Assembly: GCF_943733665.1 (NCBI RefSeq)
Contig: NZ_OX030782.1
Location: forward strand, 4,326,501-4,390,500
Direction: 5' to 3'
DNA length: 64,000 nt
Source of the DNA: Aquimarina sp. Aq107
GTDB lineage: Bacteria > Bacteroidota > Bacteroidia > Flavobacteriales > Flavobacteriaceae
Below are positions 1-9,158 of this stretch, piece after piece. Numbering within the stretch: position 1 is the stretch's first letter; the number at the start of each line of letters is the position of its first letter. The notes under the pieces were generated by a model. That model searched no databases. It had not been told where the DNA came from and saw only the letters and a list, made by a program, of their open reading frames with translations. The position numbers were made by a program, and so were the translations under genes.

Positions 1-578
1 AGTTTGAAGTTTTATATTTCTTAAGCACCTGTTATCATAAACGAGGATGGGTACAACAATACCATCTAGGCGCAATTAGAAATAATAATAAGAGACTTCT
101 AAAAAAACTTGGTCCTGATACGGGGTTTGATTCTATTGGTGATTACTCCCAAGCCAAAAATTTAAGTGGATTTTTAAATTCTTTGGATACAACAGATCAA
201 CTTGCAAAAACTATTTTATATAACTTAAACCCATCAGGCAATGAGGTTTTTGCTTCTATGGTTGGTAATTTTAATGATGGTACTATCAAAGGAAAAGTTC
301 AATATGGTGCAGCATGGTGGTTCCTAGATCAAAAAGATGGAATGGAAAAACATTTAAACACTTTATCTAATCTAGGTATGCTTAGTTGTTTTGTAGGCAT
401 GTTGACTGATTCTAGAAGTTTTTTATCTTTTCCAAGACACGATTATTTTAGGCGTATTCTCTGCAATTTAATTGGAGATGATGTAAAAAATGGGATATTA
501 CCTAAAGATGAAAAATGGTTAGGAAAAATTGTTTCCGACATTTGTTACCATAATGCTAAAACGTATTTCCCTTTTTAA
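1..578 (+). CDS. uxaC: Glucuronate isomerase, C-terminal part (5' end outside window)
   Basis: The frame is open from position 3 to a TAA ending at 578, with no upstream stop, so this is the C-terminal ~190 residues of a ~470-residue protein. The translation carries blocks typical of the UxaC family: STCYHKRGWVQQYHLGA near its start, then LGPDTGFDSIGD, TILYNLNP, WWFLDQKDGM, GMLTDSRSFLS and RRILCNLIGDD. UxaC interconverts D-glucuronate and D-fructuronate (also D-galacturonate and D-tagaturonate) in the cytoplasm. Its product would feed the SDR reductase and UxuA encoded at 15.5-17.5 kb. It converges with the GH2 gene on the other strand. A TTG at 183 lies inside the gene and is not the start. 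Family assignment is very secure; only the missing N-terminus is unseen. Confidence 0.95.
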   Translation, partial: FEVLYFLSTCYHKRGWVQQYHLGAIRNNNKRLLKKLGPDTGFDSIGDYSQAKNLSGFLNSLDTTDQLAKTILYNLNPSGNEVFASMVGNFNDGTIKGKVQYGAAWWFLDQKDGMEKHLNTLSNLGMLSCFVGMLTDSRSFLSFPRHDYFRRILCNLIGDDVKNGILPKDEKWLGKIVSDICYHNAKTYFPF

Positions 579-651
579 AAAACAATAGAGGAGATATCAT
601 AAGACACCTCCCCTAAAAACAATTCAAAAACTAACAAAATGTGAACTCTAA

Positions 652-3069
652 TTATCTCTTTGATATAGTTAAATATGTTCCTTTAAAACTTTGATTTAAC
701 ACCATCATTTCAATAGTAGAGTTTTCTTTATTCGGGACCACTTCAATTTGTGCCTTTCCATTAGACATTTTAATGGATTCACTGCCCATTGGTGTGCCTA
801 GATATTTCTTATTTACTCCTCCGGATAAGCATTGAAAATAGACTCTCTCTTCATAATCTAAACATCTCAATCCCTCTTTATCCTTTGCAATAGCAGTAAT
901 TAAATAATTACCATTTTTTAATTCTTTATAAGAAAGTGATAACGACTTAGCTACATCATTTTTCTTATACCTATAGTCTACTTTAAGACTATCTGTGACT
1001 TTTTTATCATCTTTATATCCAATTGCTTTTAGCTGGTTAGTACCTTCTTTAAAAAGTAGGTCCCAGGTTAATCCAGAAGCTGGAAATTTATTAATATCCT
1101 TTTTCTTTTGTCCTAGAGATTTTCCTTCAAAAAACAATTCTACTGTATCACAGTTACTAAATACATTTATGGTCCGTGAGGTATCTTTAGGCCCTTGTCT
1201 TTCTGTCCAGGTATGAGATTCTATATATACAAATGGATCCTTTGCCCAATAACTCTTAAAAACGTAATATGCATCTTTAGGGTTCCCTTCTCTATCCATA
1301 ATCCCTTTTTGATTAACATAAGGAATATCATTTTCTGGTCTTAACGGTGTTCCAAAATCTTTAAACGCCCATTGTACATTACCTACAAAAGATGGATTAG
1401 TTTCTGCTATCTTTAAATGCCAATCAAAAAGATCTACAATATAATTCTCGCTCCAATCACCTATTTTGGCAATATTAGTAACAGAAGTTTGTGTAATAGC
1501 TTCTGTCCATCCATCCGGATCCATAGCTCCACTGCCGTCTATTGGGTTTTCTGTATGTCTCCCATAATGACTAGACCCTCCATATTCTGCATGGAGAAAA
1601 TGATCGTATTCTTTTATGTATTTTTTTAAAGCTTTTTCGTAGGTAGTATAGCTGCCAGAATACCAACCAGACCATATAGATGGTGAAAATACATCTACTA
1701 TATCTGATCCAGAATAATATTTACGAATAGCAGTTTTTCTTGTTGGATCTAATGTGGATGATAGTATATTTAATTCTTTTAAAAATTCATTTAATTCCTT
1801 TTCATTATCTCCATTCTTAAAATCCGGTAGCCAATAAATTTCATTACCTAACGACCATATAATAATACTTGGATGATTATAGTTCTGATTGATAATTTCA
1901 GATAACATGTTTTTGGTATTGATCTTCCAATTTTCATTTCCAATTCCTCCTCTACACCAAGGTAATTCATCCCAAACTAAAATCCCTAACTCATCGCACA
2001 TTTTATAAACCTCTGGGTCCTGAGGATAATGTGCTAACCTTATAAAATTAGCACCCATCTCTTTTATAGCTTTAATATCATTGCGATGCAATTCATTAGG
2101 CATTGCTGCTCCATATCCCGCGTGTTCTTCGTGACGATGTGTTCCTCGTAATAATACTCTTCTCCCATTAAGATAAAATGGCCCATTTTTTTTAAACTCG
2201 AACCAACGAAAACCTACTTTTTCTGACAACTTATCGATTTGTTCCTCAGATTTTAATAATGCAACATCAACGTTATATAAATTAGGAGTATCAATATCCC
2301 AAAGTAATGGTTTAATAGTATCTTTAAAATCTAATATCAATTGATTCGTTGATACTTTTTCTCTAACTGTTTGTATTTCTTTTCCATTTGGATCAAAAAG
2401 ACGAGCTTCTACTTCGTATTTTTCGTTTTCTTTGAGATCTACAATATTTAGATCCAATTTTAGTGAAGCTTTCTCGGTGGAGACAAATGGCGTATTTACT
2501 TTTAGATCCGAAATATTAGTTTTATACTTTTGAAGTAACCATACATCTCTGGTTATTCCTCCATAGATAAAAAAGTCACTTTTTTGAGAAGGTATTATTT
2601 CAGGATCATAACTATTATCAACCCTAACAATTATCTCATTGTTTCCTATTTTCAACTCTTTAGAAATATCAAAAGAAAATCCTATATAGCCTCCCTTATG
2701 ATCTCCAACTAATTTACCGTTTACATATACATGAGTAGTAATATTTGCTCCTTCGAAATACAAGGAATAAGCAACATCCTGATTAATTGTTTCGAACTTA
2801 AGATTTTTTTTGTACCAACTTGCACTTCTTCGATAACCTGGATCAAGATCCATAGTATCATAATTATTCCAAGTGTGCGGTAAATTAATATCCACCCAAT
2901 CAGTTTGTTTATTAACTTGATCAATATGCTCTATATTCAACTCTAAATATTGCCAATTATCATTTATATTTTCTTTTAATCTACTTACTTGTGCAGAGCA
3001 ATAAAAAGATAAAAAAACAAGCGATACAATTTGTGCCGATTTAAAAAAAGAAAAAACAGTCTTATCCAT
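652..3069 (-). CDS. Secreted glycoside hydrolase family 2 (beta-glucuronidase/beta-galactosidase type)
   Basis: 805 residues with an N-terminal signal peptide ending near FYCSAQ. The order is the usual GH2 one: a sugar-binding jelly roll (LPHTWNN, YFEGANITTHVYVNG), an Ig-like domain and a TIM barrel, plus a C-terminal extension. The acid/base Glu is in IWSLGNEIYW (E410) and the nucleophile Glu in HAEYGG (E495). GH2 enzymes remove non-reducing terminal beta-linked sugars. Beside a GH88 and a glucuronate catabolic set, beta-glucuronidase is the most natural guess, but the sequence alone does not separate it from beta-galactosidase. It is the last gene of the susC-susD-GH88-GH2 operon, 15 nt after GH88. 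Expected in the periplasm. Confidence 0.85.
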   Translation of the reverse strand: MDKTVFSFFKSAQIVSLVFLSFYCSAQVSRLKENINDNWQYLELNIEHIDQVNKQTDWVDINLPHTWNNYDTMDLDPGYRRSASWYKKNLKFETINQDVAYSLYFEGANITTHVYVNGKLVGDHKGGYIGFSFDISKELKIGNNEIIVRVDNSYDPEIIPSQKSDFFIYGGITRDVWLLQKYKTNISDLKVNTPFVSTEKASLKLDLNIVDLKENEKYEVEARLFDPNGKEIQTVREKVSTNQLILDFKDTIKPLLWDIDTPNLYNVDVALLKSEEQIDKLSEKVGFRWFEFKKNGPFYLNGRRVLLRGTHRHEEHAGYGAAMPNELHRNDIKAIKEMGANFIRLAHYPQDPEVYKMCDELGILVWDELPWCRGGIGNENWKINTKNMLSEIINQNYNHPSIIIWSLGNEIYWLPDFKNGDNEKELNEFLKELNILSSTLDPTRKTAIRKYYSGSDIVDVFSPSIWSGWYSGSYTTYEKALKKYIKEYDHFLHAEYGGSSHYGRHTENPIDGSGAMDPDGWTEAITQTSVTNIAKIGDWSENYIVDLFDWHLKIAETNPSFVGNVQWAFKDFGTPLRPENDIPYVNQKGIMDREGNPKDAYYVFKSYWAKDPFVYIESHTWTERQGPKDTSRTINVFSNCDTVELFFEGKSLGQKKKDINKFPASGLTWDLLFKEGTNQLKAIGYKDDKKVTDSLKVDYRYKKNDVAKSLSLSYKELKNGNYLITAIAKDKEGLRCLDYEERVYFQCLSGGVNKKYLGTPMGSESIKMSNGKAQIEVVPNKENSTIEMMVLNQSFKGTYLTISKR

Positions 3070-3084
3070 AGAATTTATATGCTT

Positions 3085-4296
3085 TTACCTAAGATTCTTT
3101 CTTCTTAGAACTGCTTCTAAAAAGTAATAATCCGCATAATTAATTGGTCCATTAATCTCATCATTCTTGGGCCAATTTCCTGTACTATGACTTAATATAA
3201 ATGGCACATTAGATTCTTTTTGTATCACATATTTTTTGGAGGATAAACTTGTTATAATTTTATCTGCAAATTCTAGATGTTTTTTATCCTTTGTATATTC
3301 GTATAGTTCTAACATTCCTGAAGCTATAACTGCGGCAGCTGAAGCATCTCTGGGTTCACTTGGGATATTTGGCGCATCAAAATCCCAATATGGTATCGCA
3401 TCTTCTGGTAGATTATTATGATCCATTAAAAAAGCAGCTATCTTTTTAGACTGCTCCAAAAACTCTACATTATTGGTATATCTATAAGCCATCGCATACC
3501 CATAAAGTCCCCAAGCTTGACCTCTAGCCCAAGAAGATTCATTTCTAAATCCCTGATGAGTAACCTTTGCTCTAATATCTCCAGTTATCGTATCATAATC
3601 TACTACGTGAAAACTACTATTATTATCTCTAAAATGGTTTTTTAGAGTAGTTCTAGCATGTTGATTTGCCATATTGTAATATGTAGTATCCTTTGAATAA
3701 TTAGATGCTTCAAATAGTAATTCTAGATTCATCATATTATCGATGATTACCGGAAATTGCCATTCTTCTTTATTAAAATCCCAAGAACGTATAGATCCTA
3801 CTGTAGTATTATATCTAGTGGATAACGTTTGCGCACTTTCTATAATAATATCTTTATAAGCTGCATTATTTGTTATCTTAAATCCATTACCAAAGCTACA
3901 GAACACTTTGAAGCCCATATCATGGGTTCTATCATTATACTTTTCCTTTTCAATAAAAGTTGTCCATTCTTTAGCCTTAGCTTTATATTTAGTATCACCA
4001 GTTAATTGATAAATTTTCCAAAGAGTACCTGGAAAAAAACCACTGGTCCAATCCTTTGATGGAACTTTCTTAATAATCCCATTATCATCGGCACTTCTTG
4101 GAAAAGCTAAAGAATCTACCGAATACTCTAATAAATATGAAAACCTATCCGAATATTGAATAATCTTATCCTCTTCAGCTATCGTTTCTTCTTGTTTACT
4201 ATCCGAAGAAATATCTTTACAAGCGGTAAAACATATTAGTAAAGTGATAATTAATCCGGGAAATGTTTTTCTTTTTTCTTTTATCATAGATATCAT
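3085..4296 (-). CDS. GH88 unsaturated glucuronyl hydrolase, lipoprotein-like
   Basis: About 400 residues. The alpha/alpha-barrel carries GH88 signature blocks: DWTSGFFPG, THDMGF with an Asp at about residue 125, DNMMNLELL with an Asp at about 185, and SSWARGQAWGLYGYAM. Those two Asp residues match the catalytic pair known in the family. GH88 hydrates the 4,5-double bond of the unsaturated uronate left by polysaccharide lyases, releasing 5-keto-4-deoxyuronate, the substrate of KduI encoded at 17.5 kb. A hydrophobic leader ending in FTAC suggests lipidation and a periplasmic site. A TTG at 4299 directly abuts the susD stop; ATG at 4296 or 4287 is more likely. Its presence is the strongest sign that a lyase, not only hydrolases, opens the polymer. 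Confidence 0.92.
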   Translation of the reverse strand: MISMIKEKRKTFPGLIITLLICFTACKDISSDSKQEETIAEEDKIIQYSDRFSYLLEYSVDSLAFPRSADDNGIIKKVPSKDWTSGFFPGTLWKIYQLTGDTKYKAKAKEWTTFIEKEKYNDRTHDMGFKVFCSFGNGFKITNNAAYKDIIIESAQTLSTRYNTTVGSIRSWDFNKEEWQFPVIIDNMMNLELLFEASNYSKDTTYYNMANQHARTTLKNHFRDNNSSFHVVDYDTITGDIRAKVTHQGFRNESSWARGQAWGLYGYAMAYRYTNNVEFLEQSKKIAAFLMDHNNLPEDAIPYWDFDAPNIPSEPRDASAAAVIASGMLELYEYTKDKKHLEFADKIITSLSSKKYVIQKESNVPFILSHSTGNWPKNDEINGPINYADYYFLEAVLRRKNLR

Positions 4297-4299
4297 CAA

Positions 4300-5817
4300 T
4301 TAATACCCGTCATTTTGAGATAAGTTAGGATTTCTTAGTATTTCTTCATTTGGAATAGGTAATAGATAATCACGAGTTGGATCAAAGTTAGCTTTTAGCC
4401 CTTCGAGTCCAGTTGATCCAAACACTTGTGTTCCCATTTCTCTTCTAGCGATATCATACCATCTTTTAAATTCGAAAGCTAGCTCTAATCTACGTTCCTC
4501 TAATACCATGGTTCTAAAATTGTCTTGAGACAAACCAGAGACATCAGCCGGGAAATCAGAACCATTTCTAGCTCTAGCTCTTACTCTATTTACATATTGG
4601 TGAGCTTCTTCGCTTCCACCATTGATTTCATTTAATGCCTCTGCCGCTATTAACAATACTTCTGCATACCTCATTGTAGCATAATTAGTTTCTGATGCAC
4701 GACCATTCCCATTAGCTGTTGCTCCTATGAATCGAGTATATTTAGCAATATGAGGACGGTTTACGGCTCTTGTATTAAAATCCCTAAATACAGTATATGG
4801 CTCTACATTACCATTAAAAATTCCGGTAGCATCAAAACTCACTGCTTTTCTATAATCGCGGTCATCCCAGGTATCAAAAACTTCTAAAGAAGGCACAGCA
4901 ACAGACCAACCACCGCCAAGGTCATACTGCTCATCCGATCTAATTCCTGTTAATGGTGGCGCATAATCAGTTCCATCATCAGTCTGATTAATGTTTCTTA
5001 TTGCCTGAAAATCAATTGCAAATAAAGGTTCTTGTGAAGCATCTTGTTTGGAGGAATCAAATAAATCTTGGAAATTAGCCTCTAAGCCTAATTGATAGGT
5101 TCCTTCGTTGTCAATTACCTCTTTAGCCTTATTATAGGCCATTTGATAATTCCCCATAGTTAAGTATACCAAAGATAAATAAGAAGTAGCTGTAGCCTTT
5201 GCTGGTAATGTTCTTGTTGTTTGCGTATTAGGCAACCAGGTTTCAGCGAATTCTAAATCTGCAATGATGTTTTCATATACTTCAGCTGTTGGTGTAGAAC
5301 TTATAGAAGATGCTGTTTGAATATCAGTAACAGGCGTATCTAAATAGGGGATATCCCCAAAAAGTCTCACCATATGAAAATAAGTGAATGCTCTCATAAA
5401 ATATGCTTGAGCAATAATTTCATTTTCTTCAGCCTCATCTGCATCTAATAACTCCGCTCCCGCAATTGCTTGATTTGCTGCAGCAATGGTTTGGTACATT
5501 GCTGGCCAAAAGTCATCAATCATTCCATTATCTGACAATACTGTAAAATCATTGTGGTCAATTCTTCTCTGTGCAGTGGTCGGATCTCCAATATCTACCA
5601 TATCACCACGTACCATAATGGTTAACGTAAATTTTCTTCCCCAAATATCTTCGTGACCCACACGACCATAAGTTCCGTTTACAGCTACCTGTAAATCGTC
5701 TAAAGAACTAAAAAAACTTTCTGGAGCCAAAATTCCTACCGGATTTTCTTCCAAATCCGAACATCCTATTGTTGAGACTATTGTCGACAATAAGAATAAG
5801 ATTTTAATTGTTTTCAT
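4300..5817 (-). CDS. SusD/RagB-family nutrient-binding outer-membrane lipoprotein
   Basis: 505 residues. The signal peptide ends in a lipobox (STIGC, Cys19), as in SusD proteins. TPR-like helices follow (AYFMRAFTYFHMVRLFGDIPY, a hallmark SusD block, given in part), and the C-terminal RagB/SusD region includes RYAEVLLIAAEALNE and LEERRLELAFEFKRWYDIAR. SusD proteins cap the SusC barrel and capture oligosaccharides at the cell surface. It sits 51 nt downstream of susC and abuts the GH88 gene, so the four genes are probably one transcript. The ligand cannot be read from sequence; oligo-glucuronate is inferred from the neighbours. Confidence 0.96.
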   Translation of the reverse strand: MKTIKILFLLSTIVSTIGCSDLEENPVGILAPESFFSSLDDLQVAVNGTYGRVGHEDIWGRKFTLTIMVRGDMVDIGDPTTAQRRIDHNDFTVLSDNGMIDDFWPAMYQTIAAANQAIAGAELLDADEAEENEIIAQAYFMRAFTYFHMVRLFGDIPYLDTPVTDIQTASSISSTPTAEVYENIIADLEFAETWLPNTQTTRTLPAKATATSYLSLVYLTMGNYQMAYNKAKEVIDNEGTYQLGLEANFQDLFDSSKQDASQEPLFAIDFQAIRNINQTDDGTDYAPPLTGIRSDEQYDLGGGWSVAVPSLEVFDTWDDRDYRKAVSFDATGIFNGNVEPYTVFRDFNTRAVNRPHIAKYTRFIGATANGNGRASETNYATMRYAEVLLIAAEALNEINGGSEEAHQYVNRVRARARNGSDFPADVSGLSQDNFRTMVLEERRLELAFEFKRWYDIARREMGTQVFGSTGLEGLKANFDPTRDYLLPIPNEEILRNPNLSQNDGY

Positions 5818-5868
5818 ATGTTTTTATTTTTATTACTAATATATTATAATATTTTGTTAGTCAACTAG

Positions 5869-8800
5869 TTAAAAGGTTACGTTGATTCCGAAATTAACAG
5901 ATCTCACGGTTGGGTAATTCCCAAAATCAAAACCTCTTGTAGTATTAGCATTTGTAGAGCCACCAGATCCACCAGATCCAAAAAAGCTAACTTCTGGATC
6001 TAAACCAGAGTAATCTGTGAACGTAAGCAAGTTCTGACCACTAACAGAAACCCTCACTTTATCGATACCCATTTTTTCAGTTACAGCATTTGGTATAGTG
6101 TACCCTAAAGCTATATTTTTTAATCTCACATATGTACCATCTTCTACAAAACGAGAAGTAAGAATTTTATCGGTTCTTAATGCTACACGTGGTACATCTG
6201 TATTAGTGTTTGTTGGTGTCCAAGCATTCAATATATCGGTAGAAGCATTAGAATCTCCAGCATCTAATTGAATTGCAGTAAGATTTGCAACATCGCCACC
6301 TACAGCTCCTTGAAAAAAGATATTTAAATCAATATTTTTATAGGTGAAATTATTAGTAATACCAAATGTGAAATCTGGTGTAGGATCCCCAATAATTTTT
6401 TGATCATCTGTATTGATAACACCATCAGCGGTACCATTTTCATCAGGTATATCTGTAAATAACTGATCTCCTGCTTGTGCTCCTGCAAAAGTTGCAGTTC
6501 CTTCTGGCAAGTCTCCTCCTTGATATACACCTCTATACTCGTATCCCCAGAAAACTCCAGCAGCTTCTCCTTCTCTTAAAAGGTGTGTGTTGTCAGTGTT
6601 AAAATAACCTGGAGATGCATCTAAAAATACATCGATACCTCCTATTAAGGCCTCAACAGTGTTGGTGTTGGTAGACCAATTAAAATCTGTAGTCCAGGTA
6701 AAGTTTTCTTTAACAATATTTCTTGTATTTAAAGAAATTTCAAATCCTTTATTATTAACCTCCCCAATATTTCTAATACTAGCTGTGGTTAAAAATCCAA
6801 GATATTCTGGCTGACTAGCATCGGCTAACAGTAAATCTTCTGTGTCTATATTATAATAATCCAGAGAAAGAGAAATTCTATTATTTATAAATCCTAAATC
6901 CAACCCAATGTTGGTTTGGTAAGAAGATTCCCATTGTAGATCTGGATTTGCAGCTTGATCTGGAACAACAGCTCCAACAACATTTCCATTTATAATCCCT
7001 AATACTGTTTGGAATCTAGCTAAAGACTGATAAGCACTAATTGCTTGATTACCCGTCACACCATAACTAGCTCTAAACTTTAGATTGGAGATAGTACTGT
7101 TATCTTTCAGAAAACTTTCATTAGAAATTTTCCATCCTATGGCTGCAGAAGGGAAAATAGCACTTTGATTATTTACAGCAAAATTCGACGAAGCATCTCT
7201 TCTTACCGTAGCAGTTAACAAATAACGATCATCATAGTCAAGATTTAATCTTCCAAACTGAGATTGAATTTCTATTTCAGAAAAAGATGAAGTAGGGGTT
7301 AATGCAGTGGTTCCTCCTGATAGATTGAAAAAAGAGAATGTATTTGAGACAAAGCCTTCTGCTCCTGAAGAAGAAGTTTCTGTAGTATTTTTTTGATAAG
7401 AATATCCCGCTAATAACGTTAAATCGAATTTACCGATTTCTTTATTATAAGTCAGATAATTTTCACTGATTACATTTGTGTTTCTAACATTTGATATAAT
7501 AGCTCTTCCTCCAACATCTCCAGCAGTAATTCGTAAAGTAGAAGGCCTAAAAAGCCCATTTGTTTGATTTCGAGTACTAAAACCAAATGTAGTTTTAAAG
7601 TTCAACCCATTCAGAATTTCATAATCTGCATATAAATTAGCTCTGTAATTATCTGTCTTAGTTTCATTGATCCCTTCTGTTGCAATAGCAAAAGGATTAT
7701 CAACATCATCACCAACAGAGTTAATCGTATTTACCCCATTTTCATTCAATACTCCTAAATCTGGAGCAAATCTAAAGGCTAAAGAAACTACATCATCACC
7801 ACCTCCATTAGCAGTTTGACCTGTAGATTGTGTTGGAACACCATCTTGAGCTCCTCGACTACCAAAAAGATTGATCCCTAACTTTAACTTATCGGTCATC
7901 TGGGCATCTATGTTGGATAGGAAAGTTACTCGCTCGAATTCTGAATTAATAATAACACCTTCTTGTTTAAAATAATTTGCAGAAGCATAAAAATTTATAT
8001 TATCACTTCCTCCTGAAAAAGAAAATTGATGATCCGAAGTACTACCGCTTCTATATAGTAAGTCTTGCCAATCTGTATTGGCAGGCCCTTGAACATAGGC
8101 AGGATTTAATTCTTGCTGATACGCTGCAAATTGATCCGCATTTAATAAATCTAGTTCATTAGTAATATTTTGTACCGAGTAATTCGAATTAACATCAATA
8201 GATAACTTTCCTTTTCTACCTTTTTTTGTAGTGACTAGAACAACTCCATTTGACCCTCTAGAACCATAAATAGCAGCTGCAGAAGCATCTTTAAGTACTT
8301 CTATGGATTCTATGTCATTCGCCTGCGGAAAAATAGCACCCACAAAACCATCTACAACAATAAGAGGATCACTGTTAGCGTTGATCGAGGTATTCCCTCT
8401 AACTTGGATATTAACAGCAGATCCAGGCTCACCTCCATTATTGGATTGAACTACAACACCAGCTGCACGTCCTTGAAGTGCTTGTGCTGCATTCAAAACA
8501 GGGAAAGCCGTTAATTCATCCGATTTTACGGAAGATACAGAACCTGTTACATCACTCTTACGCTGAGAACCATAACCGACAACAACGATTTGCTCTAAAG
8601 ATTCTATTGATGCAGATAAAATAACATTAATACTTTTTTGACTACCAACTAATATCTCTTGATCCGCAAACCCGACATAAGAAAATACTAAAACAGCTTT
8701 TTCATCTGGCACCTTTATAGTATATAAACCATCAAAATCAGTAGTAGTCCCAATAGGTTTGTTTTTTACGCTAACGTTAGCACCAAGAATAGGAACTCCA

Positions 8801-8919
8801 TCTTCTGATGTAACTGTTCCTGTAATCTCTATTTGTGCAGATAACGCTGATCCCATCATTAAAAACAAAATTGGAATACATCTTTTCAATACTTTTAAAT
8901 ATGTAAATTTTTCATTCAT
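5869..8919 (-). CDS. SusC/RagA-family TonB-dependent outer-membrane transporter
   Basis: 1,016 residues: a signal peptide (~1-28, ending ALSAQ), a carboxypeptidase-regulatory-like domain (~29-115, with GTTTDFDGLYTI), a TonB plug starting near VVVGYGSQRKSDVTGSVSSV with the SusC signature IEVLKDASAAAIYGSRGSNG, and a large beta-barrel ending in a terminal aromatic (NVTF). This is the energy-dependent importer paired with the following SusD. It is the first gene of the operon, and the 239-nt gap upstream separates it from the regulator gene. Three inverted-repeat elements in that gap could be regulator sites. No second SusC/D pair is present in the window. Confidence 0.97.
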   Translation of the reverse strand: MNEKFTYLKVLKRCIPILFLMMGSALSAQIEITGTVTSEDGVPILGANVSVKNKPIGTTTDFDGLYTIKVPDEKAVLVFSYVGFADQEILVGSQKSINVILSASIESLEQIVVVGYGSQRKSDVTGSVSSVKSDELTAFPVLNAAQALQGRAAGVVVQSNNGGEPGSAVNIQVRGNTSINANSDPLIVVDGFVGAIFPQANDIESIEVLKDASAAAIYGSRGSNGVVLVTTKKGRKGKLSIDVNSNYSVQNITNELDLLNADQFAAYQQELNPAYVQGPANTDWQDLLYRSGSTSDHQFSFSGGSDNINFYASANYFKQEGVIINSEFERVTFLSNIDAQMTDKLKLGINLFGSRGAQDGVPTQSTGQTANGGGDDVVSLAFRFAPDLGVLNENGVNTINSVGDDVDNPFAIATEGINETKTDNYRANLYADYEILNGLNFKTTFGFSTRNQTNGLFRPSTLRITAGDVGGRAIISNVRNTNVISENYLTYNKEIGKFDLTLLAGYSYQKNTTETSSSGAEGFVSNTFSFFNLSGGTTALTPTSSFSEIEIQSQFGRLNLDYDDRYLLTATVRRDASSNFAVNNQSAIFPSAAIGWKISNESFLKDNSTISNLKFRASYGVTGNQAISAYQSLARFQTVLGIINGNVVGAVVPDQAANPDLQWESSYQTNIGLDLGFINNRISLSLDYYNIDTEDLLLADASQPEYLGFLTTASIRNIGEVNNKGFEISLNTRNIVKENFTWTTDFNWSTNTNTVEALIGGIDVFLDASPGYFNTDNTHLLREGEAAGVFWGYEYRGVYQGGDLPEGTATFAGAQAGDQLFTDIPDENGTADGVINTDDQKIIGDPTPDFTFGITNNFTYKNIDLNIFFQGAVGGDVANLTAIQLDAGDSNASTDILNAWTPTNTNTDVPRVALRTDKILTSRFVEDGTYVRLKNIALGYTIPNAVTEKMGIDKVRVSVSGQNLLTFTDYSGLDPEVSFFGSGGSGGSTNANTTRGFDFGNYPTVRSVNFGINVTF

Positions 8920-8946
8920 GAGTGATTGATTTATGTTAGTGTATGC

Positions 8947-8963
8947 ATCTGTTTAATACAGAT
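8947..8963. promoter_or_regulatory. Inverted repeat upstream of susC
   Basis: ATCTGT and ACAGAT arms (6 bp each) separated by TTAAT, about 28 nt before the susC start codon. The position in the probable 5' untranslated leader or promoter makes it a candidate regulatory element; no protein is assigned. Confidence 0.35.
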
Positions 8964-9018
8964 ATATAATTAGAAGACAAAAAAATATGATACACAACGA
9001 AAAAAAGAGTTGTAAAAA

Positions 9019-9073
9019 GATATATCTGCTTTGTTTCCTATTCATACTCAAACCTACTTAAAACGATATATCT
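9019..9073. promoter_or_regulatory. Two copies of GATATATCT between susC and its regulator
   Basis: The near-palindromic 9-mer GATATATCT occurs at 9019-9027 and 9065-9073, 46 nt apart, in the 239-nt gap between the susC operon and the hybrid two-component regulator gene. Paired sites upstream of susC are the expected position for a DNA-bound hybrid regulator. In AT-rich DNA a 9-mer repeat can also arise by chance. Confidence 0.3.
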
Positions 9074-9158
9074 AAAAGTCCTAAAAAGGGTATATTTCTG
9101 TACTAAATGCTGGAAATAAGCACTTAACAGGCCTTGTCATTGTTAAAACGATCTGTTT

